NCBI GenBank assembly: GCA_030618945.1
Contig: JAUXCI010000186.1
Span: 1 to 5,318 of the forward strand
DNA from: Flavobacteriaceae bacterium
Lineage (GTDB): Bacteria > Bacteroidota > Bacteroidia > Flavobacteriales > Flavobacteriaceae
DNA length: 5,318 nucleotides
Direction: 5' to 3'
Part shown: positions 1 to 5,318 of the stretch, piece by piece
Layout: every line of letters begins with the position of its first letter
Position numbering within the stretch: position 1 is the first letter of the stretch
Notes under the pieces: model-generated
The model's input: only the letters and a program-made list of their open reading frames with translations
The model's database searches: none
What the model was told of the DNA's origin: nothing
Position numbers and translations under genes: made by a program

Positions 1-1
1 T

Positions 2-625
2 GTATTTGTTGCGCATAAAATTTATTGGAAGGAACCTAATTTAGCGAGTGGAGATGAGAATTATCGAATGGAATTTCTATCTCAAATTAAAGAATCTGTA
101 GAAGTTGCCAAAAGAGTTAATGCCAAGCACATGACTGTTGTGCCCGGTCATTTGGATCTTCGACTAAACATTAAATACCAAACCGCACATGTGATAGAAA
201 GCTTAAAAATGGCCTGCGATATTTTAGAACCTCATAAACTTACCATGGTATTGGAGCCATTGAATTTTAGAGATCACCCGGGCCTTTTTCTATCTGAAAG
301 CCCACAGGCCTTTGAAATATGTAAAGCCGTAGCTTCACCATCTTGTAAAATACTGTTTGATATATACCATCAACAGATTCAAGAAGGAAATTTGATTCCT
401 AATATAGAGACAAGCTGGGAGGAGATTGCTTATTTTCAAATAGGAGATAATCCTGGAAGAAAGGAACCCACAACTGGTGAGATCAATTATAGGAATGTAT
501 TTAAATTCATACACGATAAAGGCTATAAGGGTATTTTAGGTATGGAACATGGGAATAATTTGGCTGGTAAAGCCGGCGAAGAAGCAGTTTTGGAAGCTTA
601 TCGCAACACTGATAATTTTATATAA
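2..625 (+). CDS. hyi: Hydroxypyruvate isomerase-like TIM-barrel enzyme (5' end cut off by window)
   Basis: This is the C-terminal part of a xylose isomerase-like TIM-barrel protein (AP endonuclease 2 superfamily). It best matches the hydroxypyruvate isomerase group, which interconverts hydroxypyruvate and tartronate semialdehyde. The frame is open back to base 2, with 22 codons before the first visible ATG at 68, so that ATG is internal. The 207 visible codons compare with roughly 260-300 in the family. Numbering from the ATG at 68, the sequence shows VLEPLN (E63), FDIYH (D98, H101), FQIGD (Q124), NPGRKEPTTGEINY (128-141) and GMEHG (E160). E63, D98, Q124 and E160 occupy the four metal-ligand positions of this fold, so the enzyme looks intact. 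The NPGR..P.TGEINY stretch is what separates this group from other sugar isomerases. The N-terminus is unseen, so a signal peptide cannot be excluded. The exact substrate is inferred from family only; related sugar isomerases or epimerases are the alternative. Confidence 0.8.
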   Translation, partial: VFVAHKIYWKEPNLASGDENYRMEFLSQIKESVEVAKRVNAKHMTVVPGHLDLRLNIKYQTAHVIESLKMACDILEPHKLTMVLEPLNFRDHPGLFLSESPQAFEICKAVASPSCKILFDIYHQQIQEGNLIPNIETSWEEIAYFQIGDNPGRKEPTTGEINYRNVFKFIHDKGYKGILGMEHGNNLAGKAGEEAVLEAYRNTDNFI

Positions 626-659
626 GGATTGTTTTCCATGACACAATAATCTTTCAAAT

Positions 660-1427
660 TTGAGTCGAATAAATAGGCTATTATTTTTAGCAATATCAAT
701 CGGGATACTAATTTCTTGCAGATCGGAAAAAATGAATGAATCAAACGGGTTTAAAGAGGTGCAACTGTCTTCAGGAGGGCTTGTTAAAGTGCCTTTTTTA
801 CGGATTAATCAAAAGGAATTCACAGCTATAACTAATCCATTTTTTAAAGAATCCGTTGGAGGTCAATTAATAGCTGAAGAGACTGTGGTCCAACTAAAGT
901 ACGACAGCGTTTTTTTATATATAAATTTTGAATGTAGAAATAACCATAGGTTAGATCAAAATTTTTATACTGAAGACAATACATCCATGTTTAATCAGGA
1001 AATATTTGAGGTATTTATCAACCAGGGCCCAGCTTCATCTGAAAAATATTTAGAGATTCAACTTAACCCAAATAACGCCTTGTATTTGAGTAGAATAAAT
1101 AACCGCTTGAAGAGTAGTAATCATTTAGATATTGAGTTTATAGATACAAAAACTTCAGGAGTCATACATTCAGTAAAGAAAAACAAGGCAACCAATACCT
1201 GGATAGGGGAACTTCAAATTCCACTTGACTTGTTAAATTTTCCTGAGATAAAAGTGGATAAGGTTTTTAGGCTTAATTTTTACAGGGTAATTTCGAATCA
1301 GGATCATTTTGAACCGGAATGGATGACTAATCAGGATATTGCAACTTTTGCCTGCTGGTCAAGCACTATGACTAAGAAGCCTCAATTTCATGTGCCAGAC
1401 CGTTTTGGATTTCTGTTTTTGGATTAA
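660..1427 (+). CDS. Lipoprotein with CBM9-like carbohydrate-binding (DOMON-type) domain
   Basis: The predicted protein is 255 residues. Residues 1-20 form a lipoprotein signal peptide: basic R3/R6, a hydrophobic core LLFLAISIGIL, and lipobox LISC with C20 as the acylated cysteine. The rest resembles the carbohydrate-binding module family 9-like (DOMON type 9) domain found in many Bacteroidota proteins. Typical blocks are VFLYINFEC, a Q-E-IFEVFIN strand near the middle, YLEIQLNPNNALY, RLNFYR, CWSSTMTKKPQFHVPDRFGFL at the end. The start is TTG at 660: the in-frame stop at 639-641 blocks anything much longer, no ATG lies between it and 660, and the next in-frame ATG (732) would remove the whole signal peptide. 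No clear ribosome binding site is visible. It lies 34 bases after the isomerase gene with no recognisable promoter between, so cotranscription is likely. Role is inferred: a membrane-attached sugar- or glycan-binding protein; no catalytic residues were recognised. Confidence 0.8.
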   Translation: MSRINRLLFLAISIGILISCRSEKMNESNGFKEVQLSSGGLVKVPFLRINQKEFTAITNPFFKESVGGQLIAEETVVQLKYDSVFLYINFECRNNHRLDQNFYTEDNTSMFNQEIFEVFINQGPASSEKYLEIQLNPNNALYLSRINNRLKSSNHLDIEFIDTKTSGVIHSVKKNKATNTWIGELQIPLDLLNFPEIKVDKVFRLNFYRVISNQDHFEPEWMTNQDIATFACWSSTMTKKPQFHVPDRFGFLFLD

Positions 1428-1568
1428 GCAAAAACATAAAGGCATGACATTAGAATCGTTGAGGTCATTTATCAATTGACGGAAAACTGTAGCCAAAGAA
1501 TTAAACTCTAATGATTGTTTTTACATAGACCACTAGGTATCATTCAAGGAATTAAATGGTGCGAATCG

Positions 1569-1599
1569 TTGTATTTCAAGAATTGGATGCGTAACTTTG
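1569..1599 (+). promoter_or_regulatory. Bacteroidota-type promoter for the mla-like operon
   Basis: A TTG at 1569-1571 is followed after exactly 20 bases by TAACTTTG at 1592-1599. This matches the Bacteroidota housekeeping consensus, TTG near -33 and TAnnTTTG near -7, at all fixed positions. Transcription would begin around 1604-1607, leaving a leader of roughly 16-19 bases before the ATG at 1623. An AAGG at 1611-1614 lies 8 bases before that ATG and could be a weak ribosome binding site. The rest of the 195-base gap (1428-1622) holds no plausible gene and no other match to the -7 element that I could find. Confidence 0.65.
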
Positions 1600-1622
1600 G
1601 TAGAACGACTAAGGTATTAAGG

Positions 1623-2405
1623 ATGAGCAACAAAATTCATATACCGACTAATGTAAAGTCCTTTTTGATCGAAATCGGTGAACTTTCATATTTTGGAGGT
1701 CGGTTTTTTAAAGAATTATTTTCCCGACCTTTTGAGTTTAAAGAGTTGATGCGACAGTGCTATAATATGGGTAATCGTTCCCTATTATTAGTAGGCGTAA
1801 CTGGATTTATTCTGGGCTTGGTTATGACTTTACAGTCAAGGCCTACCTTGATGGAATTCGGAGCAGAATCATGGATGCCTTCAATGGTGAGTATTTCCAT
1901 CGTTCGTGAAATTGGTCCCGTAATCATTGCTTTGATCTGCGCCGGAAGAATAAGCTCAGGAATTGGAGCCGAATTGGGTTCTATGCGTGTGACTGAGCAG
2001 ATTGATGCGATGGAAGTATCTGGTACCAATCCTTTCAAATATTTGGTAGTAACCAGAATTCTGGCGGCCACTTTTATGATTCCTTTATTAATTATTTATG
2101 GTGACGCCATAGCATTGTTTGGTTCTGCGATTATAGAATATTTAAAAGGTGATGTCTCATTTCTACTTTATTTCAATTCAGTTTTTAATGTACTTAGTTT
2201 TTCAGATTTGATTCCTGCCACTATTAAATCTTTCTTTTTCGGTTTTGCCATTGGCTTGGTTGGTTGTTACAAGGGATATAATTGTTCCAGAGGAACGATG
2301 GGTGTAGGTGAGGCATCAAATTCAGCGGTTGTTTATACTTCCATGCTATTATTTGTGATTGATTTTATTGCCGTTTTTGTATCTGACATTTTTTTTAATT
2401 ATTGA
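1623..2405 (+). CDS. mlaE: MlaE-type ABC transporter permease
   Basis: This 260-residue inner-membrane protein is the transmembrane subunit of an MCE-type lipid transporter; MlaE homologues form a dimer under the ring of MCE proteins. It has the usual family length. Hydrophobic segments lie at about 53-71, 97-108, 141-172, 202-216 and 237-256. The conserved cytoplasmic core is clear: IVREIGPV (93-100), then GRISSGIGAELGSMRVTEQ (108-126) and IDAMEVSGTNP (127-137), the hallmark of the family. A second family block is GYNCSRGTMGVGEAS (218-232). The frame remains open upstream to a TTG at 1515, but the promoter at 1569-1599 lies inside that extension and the extra 36 residues look like nothing in the family, so ATG 1623 was chosen. 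An ATG at 1587 precedes the -7 element and is rejected. It is the first gene of a three-gene operon and stops 2 bases before the ATPase gene. Whether the substrate is phospholipid is inferred from homology. Confidence 0.93.
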   Translation: MSNKIHIPTNVKSFLIEIGELSYFGGRFFKELFSRPFEFKELMRQCYNMGNRSLLLVGVTGFILGLVMTLQSRPTLMEFGAESWMPSMVSISIVREIGPVIIALICAGRISSGIGAELGSMRVTEQIDAMEVSGTNPFKYLVVTRILAATFMIPLLIIYGDAIALFGSAIIEYLKGDVSFLLYFNSVFNVLSFSDLIPATIKSFFFGFAIGLVGCYKGYNCSRGTMGVGEASNSAVVYTSMLLFVIDFIAVFVSDIFFNY

Positions 2406-2407
2406 AT

Positions 2408-3148
2408 ATGAGTAAAACTGAAAATATAAGAACCGTGTTAAGAATTAAAAACCTTAAGAAAAGCTTTGGGGATAATCACGTGCTCAAGGGTTTTAACATG
2501 AGTTTAAATGAAGGTGAAAATCTGGTAATTATGGGTAAGTCAGGCTCGGGAAAATCAGTTATGATCAAGTGTTTGATGGGTCTGGAACAACCGGATGAGG
2601 GTGAGGTTGAGATCATGGGAAACAATGTACTAGAATTTGAACATCAAGAACTGGATTTATTGAGAAAGGAAATTGGGTTTTTATTTCAGGGAAGCGCCTT
2701 ATATGATTCCATGTCGGTGAGAGAAAATTTGGAATTCCCTTTGAGAAAACAGCATATACCACAAGCAAAAAAGGATGAGTTAGTTATTCAGGCCCTGGAG
2801 AGTGTCGGTTTAACCAATGCTGTAGAACTCATACCAGATGAACTTTCGGGAGGTATGAAAAGAAGAGTCGCTTTGGCCAGAGCCATTATATTAAACCCAA
2901 AGATTATTATATATGATGAGCCAACCACGGGTTTGGATCCAATAACGGCAAAGGAAATTATACAGCTAATGAGGGATATTCAGCATAAATATGGGTCTTC
3001 GGCCTTGATCATAACCCATGACGTTGATTGTTCAAGGGTTATTGCTGACAGGATGATTCTATTGATAGATGGAATAAATTATGCTGAAGGCACTTTTCTG
3101 GAGCTCTCCAAATCTAAAGATAAACAGGTTCAAGCATTTTTTAAATAG
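2408..3148 (+). CDS. mlaF: MlaF-type ABC transporter ATP-binding protein
   Basis: This 246-residue cytoplasmic ATPase powers the permease encoded just upstream. All ABC motifs are present: Walker A GKSGSGKS (43-50), Q-loop FQGSALYDSMSVREN (93-107, Q94), signature LSGGMKRRVALARA (146-159), Walker B IIIYDE (166-171, catalytic E171), D-loop TGLDP (174-178) and H-loop ITHD (H204). The LSGGM-[KA]RR form of the signature and the GALYDSMSV-like Q-loop region are typical of MlaF rather than of general importers. The ATG at 2408 lies 2 bases after the permease stop. A TTG at 2402 is also in frame and its last two bases overlap that stop (TTGA), but it would add only two residues, so ATG is preferred. 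Either way translation is probably coupled to mlaE. No strong ribosome binding site is visible. The MCE gene starts 7 bases after its stop. Nothing suggests a loss of activity. Confidence 0.95.
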   Translation: MSKTENIRTVLRIKNLKKSFGDNHVLKGFNMSLNEGENLVIMGKSGSGKSVMIKCLMGLEQPDEGEVEIMGNNVLEFEHQELDLLRKEIGFLFQGSALYDSMSVRENLEFPLRKQHIPQAKKDELVIQALESVGLTNAVELIPDELSGGMKRRVALARAIILNPKIIIYDEPTTGLDPITAKEIIQLMRDIQHKYGSSALIITHDVDCSRVIADRMILLIDGINYAEGTFLELSKSKDKQVQAFFK

Positions 3149-3155
3149 CAATATC

Positions 3156-4154
3156 ATGAAAGTAACCAACAAACAAAAAATAAGATTGGGAATATTTGTA
3201 ATTCTGTCAGTTGCAACCCTTATTTATGCTTTATACCTCATTGGTAAAAAACAGAATATTTTTGGTAATACTTATTCTATAAGTGCTGTTTTTCAGAATG
3301 TAAGCGGCCTGAAATTGGGGAACAACGTCCGGTTTTCAGGAATCAATGTGGGAACGGTACGACATATAGAAATGATAAATGACTCAACCATCTGCGTGAA
3401 TATGGCCTTGGAGGAAACGATTCTTCAGCATATTAAGACCAATTCTATTGCAACAATTGGATCTGATGGCCTGGTTGGGAGCATGGTGGTTAATATTTTT
3501 CCAGGAAAGGGTCCGGCAGGGCAATTACAGCCTGGAGATACACTGGATTCCGATAAAAAAGTTTCGACCCTTGACATGATGTCTACTTTAAGTGTAACCA
3601 ATCAGAATGCGGCCGAATTGTCAAAGCAGCTGTTGAAAATAACCAGTACCATCAATGAAGGAAAAGGAACCTTGGGTATGTTGGTGCATGATGAGGCTAT
3701 GGGAGCAGACCTTAAAGCAACCGTTTCTAATTTGAAATCTGCCAGTGAGGACGTTTCAGAGGTGGTTAATGAGATCCAAAAGGTCATAACCGCAATTAAC
3801 TATGAAGAAAGCCTTATACATGTGCTGGTAAAAGACTCAATAGCAGCCCAGCAGTTTAAAAATGTGATGAGCAATCTGGAACAATCAAGTAATGACATAA
3901 ACCTGGTTATTTCAAATTTAAACGATGTCATTTTAAATGTAAAAAATGGAGAGGGAGCTTTAAATTATATGGTTAATGATACTGTTTTAGTCAACGATAT
4001 CAATGAAACTGTAAAAAATGTCAAGGAAGGTAGTGTTTTGCTCAATGAAAATCTTGAAGCTTTAAAACACAATATGTTTACAAAAGGATATTTTAAAAAA
4101 CAAGAAAAACAAAGGTTAAAGGAGGAAAAGGAACGAGAAAAGTTAAAACAATAA
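3156..4154 (+). CDS. mlaD: MlaD/MCE-family lipid transporter subunit with C-terminal repeats
   Basis: This 332-residue protein is anchored in the inner membrane and faces the periplasm. A single transmembrane helix at about 10-29 (IRLGIFVILSVATLIYALYL) is followed by one MCE domain (about 39-117). The MCE signature GLKLGNNVRFSGINVGTVRHI (51-71, shown as key residues G51, G55, V58, G62, G66, V68) and DGLVGSMVVNIFPG (104-117) are clear. MCE domains assemble into hexameric rings with a hydrophobic pore. Residues 135-165 are a likely helical linker. Three 48-residue repeats occupy 166-309, and a very basic/acidic tail follows (314-332, rich in K, E and R). The ATG at 3156 puts the short basic N-terminus directly before the helix. 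Earlier in-frame starts overlap the ATPase gene by up to 68 bases and give an implausible leader. It is the last gene of the operon. At 332 residues it is much longer than E. coli MlaD (about 180); the long C-terminus could form a coiled-coil tube or tether. Confidence 0.93.
   Translation: MKVTNKQKIRLGIFVILSVATLIYALYLIGKKQNIFGNTYSISAVFQNVSGLKLGNNVRFSGINVGTVRHIEMINDSTICVNMALEETILQHIKTNSIATIGSDGLVGSMVVNIFPGKGPAGQLQPGDTLDSDKKVSTLDMMSTLSVTNQNAAELSKQLLKITSTINEGKGTLGMLVHDEAMGADLKATVSNLKSASEDVSEVVNEIQKVITAINYEESLIHVLVKDSIAAQQFKNVMSNLEQSSNDINLVISNLNDVILNVKNGEGALNYMVNDTVLVNDINETVKNVKEGSVLLNENLEALKHNMFTKGYFKKQEKQRLKEEKEREKLKQ
3651..4082 (+). repeat. Three tandem 48-residue protein repeats in the MCE subunit
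   Basis: Repeat units begin at residues 166, 214 and 262 (bases 3651, 3795, 3939) and align without gaps at a strict 48-residue period. Each opens with a block of the form G-[KE]-G-x-L-x-x-[LM]-V-x-D, clear in units 1 and 3 and degenerate in unit 2. An amphipathic helix-like stretch follows. V177/V225/V273, D179/D227/D275, N192/N240/N288 and S197/S245/S293 are identical in all three. By eye, units 1 and 2 share about 14 of 48 residues, and units 1 and 3 about 12. The bases have diverged, so this is an old protein-level duplication and not a recent DNA repeat. Confidence 0.7.
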
Positions 4155-4175
4155 GATAGATATGTTTCTATTTTT
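4153..4175 (+). terminator. Weak candidate hairpin after the MCE gene
   Basis: AAGATAGA (4153-4160) can pair with TCTATTTT (4167-4174) around a six-base loop, with one G-T pair, and the 3' arm runs into a short T-rich tract ending at 4175. The stem is almost all A-T and overlaps the stop codon, so it would be unstable. It is placed correctly to end the operon in the 59-base convergent gap, but this is a weak call. Confidence 0.3.
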
Positions 4176-4213
4176 CTGAATTTACAATTTATGATGAAGG
4201 TTGGATTGGTAAA

Positions 4214-5318
4214 TTACGGCTTACTCGATGTAATTAAAATGTAGGAAATTTCTGGTCTCATACCAAGTCTCCCAGGAAACCCCAACCATCCTAGGCCTCT
4301 GTTAACATTTAAGTATTGATCACCTTTTTTATGAACACCTGCCCACTGTTTGTATTTATATTTTATTGGGCTCCATTGTTTGTTTTGAATACGTACTCCT
4401 GCTTGCATTCCGTGTGTATGACCGGATAAAGTCAAAATAATATCAGTTTTATCAACGATCTCTTCATCCCAATGAGTTGGATCATGCGACAGAAGAATTT
4501 TAAAGGGTATTTGCTCTACAGTCTCCATGGCTTTTTTCAAGTCTCCATATTTCTTAAAGGGAGGGTTGCCCCAATTTTCCACCCCAATGATGGCAAACTT
4601 ATCTGAATTGTGTCCAATTGTTTCGGCCTCATTTAAAAGAAGCGTAAACCCAATTTTTTTATAAAAGTATTTAATTGACTCAAAATTACTTTTTTTCAAT
4701 TTTTTAGATTTCCAGATGCTATAATCCCCGTAATCATGATTCCCTAGGACGGAAAATTTACCTCTTTTGGCCTTAAGTTTTTCCAGCACTGTACTCCAGC
4801 CTTTTAGCTCCCAGGCGAAATTATTTACAAGATCTCCCGTAAAAAAAATAAAATCAGGTTCTATGTCATTAATCAGGTTGATGGCCCTGTCAAGTATGTG
4901 GTATCTGAAATTAAAACTCCCGAGATGGAGATCAGAAATATGGACGATCTTCAATTTATCAAAAGTATCTGGTAAAAGAGGAGAATGAATAACTGATCGA
5001 TGAATTTTAAATCGGTACAAGGCTTTGAAAATCGCATAGATGATTGCAAAGAAAGGTAACAATCCGGCGAATAAGCCGATAATCGGAATTAGAATAAGCG
5101 ATTCATTTTCTGAAAACACTTGATTCGTAAAAAAGAGAAATGAAATGATGGTTATAAAAATGATCTTTGGAATAAAGGAAGAGACTGTGAGTCCATAAAG
5201 TGACGTGATCAGTAAATGCTTTCTTTGAGGGTGAATTTTATCTAATCTGTATTTGAGTACAGCAATAGAACTGAGTAAGCCGATAGTAAACAGCCAAAAC
5301 AGGATATGAATGACCAAA
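4214..5318 (-). CDS. Membrane-anchored calcineurin-like metallophosphoesterase (5' end probably outside window)
   Basis: At least 367 residues are visible, numbered here from a TTG at 5317-5315. Membrane segments lie at about 3-20, 38-63 and 75-98, followed by a catalytic domain from about 122. All dimetal motifs of calcineurin-like phosphoesterases are present: D129-L-H131, G161-D162, G192-N-H-D195, H278 (LLSHDP) and G299-H-T-H302. The GNHDYGDY, GVENWG, LTLSGHTHGMQ, KYKQWAG and VNRGLGWLGFPGRLG blocks are typical of a widespread Bacteroidota group related to B. subtilis YkuE and, more distantly, to the UDP-2,3-diacylglucosamine hydrolase LpxG. Family members usually have a further membrane helix upstream, and the TTG abuts the window edge, so the true start is probably to the right of 5318. 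Substrate is unknown: phospholipid, lipid A precursor or nucleotide are possible. It converges on the mla-like operon with 59 bases between stop codons and so is regulated separately. Confidence 0.9.
   Translation of the reverse strand, partial: LVIHILFWLFTIGLLSSIAVLKYRLDKIHPQRKHLLITSLYGLTVSSFIPKIIFITIISFLFFTNQVFSENESLILIPIIGLFAGLLPFFAIIYAIFKALYRFKIHRSVIHSPLLPDTFDKLKIVHISDLHLGSFNFRYHILDRAINLINDIEPDFIFFTGDLVNNFAWELKGWSTVLEKLKAKRGKFSVLGNHDYGDYSIWKSKKLKKSNFESIKYFYKKIGFTLLLNEAETIGHNSDKFAIIGVENWGNPPFKKYGDLKKAMETVEQIPFKILLSHDPTHWDEEIVDKTDIILTLSGHTHGMQAGVRIQNKQWSPIKYKYKQWAGVHKKGDQYLNVNRGLGWLGFPGRLGMRPEISYILITSSKP

Noticed and set aside
638..649. Mini-frame ATG ACA CAA TAA before the lipoprotein gene, considered as a leader peptide
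   Set aside because: Three codons in AT-rich sequence are expected by chance, and no attenuator-like structure accompanies them.
1444..1468. ATGAC...GTCAT inverted repeat after the lipoprotein gene, considered as a terminator
   Set aside because: The stem is only 5 bp with a 15-base loop and no real T-tract, so it is not distinguishable from chance.
1515..1622. N-terminal extension of the permease frame from TTG 1515
   Set aside because: It contains the promoter, would make the protein longer than the family norm, and its 36 residues do not resemble a permease N-terminus.
1760..2071. 103-codon minus-strand open frame
   Set aside because: It lies entirely opposite the well-supported permease gene, and its translation has no recognisable family features.
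3081..3155. Upstream extension of the MCE protein overlapping the ATPase gene
   Set aside because: The 25 extra residues overlap the ATPase gene in another frame, and the ATG at 3156 gives a normal short basic N-terminus before the membrane helix.
3602..3787. 61-codon minus-strand open frame
   Set aside because: It is antisense to the MCE repeat region and has no recognisable features.
4767..4988. 73-codon plus-strand open frame
   Set aside because: It is antisense to the catalytic core of the metallophosphoesterase gene.

Overview
The window looks like ordinary chromosomal DNA from a member of the Bacteroidota, probably a flavobacterium- or cytophaga-like organism. The grounds are the low G+C content, the near absence of strong Shine-Dalgarno sequences, a TTG-N20-TAACTTTG promoter of the Bacteroidota type, and protein sequences that resemble family members from that phylum. 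No RNA gene, insertion sequence, CRISPR array or other mobile element could be seen.

Layout: (1) The window opens inside a plus-strand gene for a hydroxypyruvate isomerase-like TIM-barrel enzyme; only its last 207 codons are present. (2) After 34 bases comes a lipoprotein gene that probably starts at TTG and encodes a CBM9-like (DOMON-type) carbohydrate-binding domain. (3) A 195-base gap contains a good Bacteroidota promoter just before the next gene. (4) A tight plus-strand operon follows: MlaE-type permease, MlaF-type ATPase and MlaD/MCE-type substrate-binding protein, with gaps of 2 and 7 bases. (5) A 59-base convergent gap holds a weak hairpin. (6) A minus-strand gene for a membrane-anchored calcineurin-like metallophosphoesterase runs off the right edge.

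The three central genes form a complete inner-membrane MCE transporter core: permease, ATPase and membrane-anchored MCE subunit. By homology it moves phospholipid or another hydrophobic molecule between inner and outer membrane. The operon has no mlaA, mlaB or mlaC, so any partners must be elsewhere or absent. The first two genes are both sugar- or hydroxyacid-related and may be cotranscribed, but nothing links them functionally to the transporter.

The most notable details are three gapless 48-residue repeats in the C-terminal half of the MCE protein, and the promoter inside the apparent N-terminal extension of the permease frame, which fixes the permease start at 1623. I found no convincing evidence for an undescribed system here.
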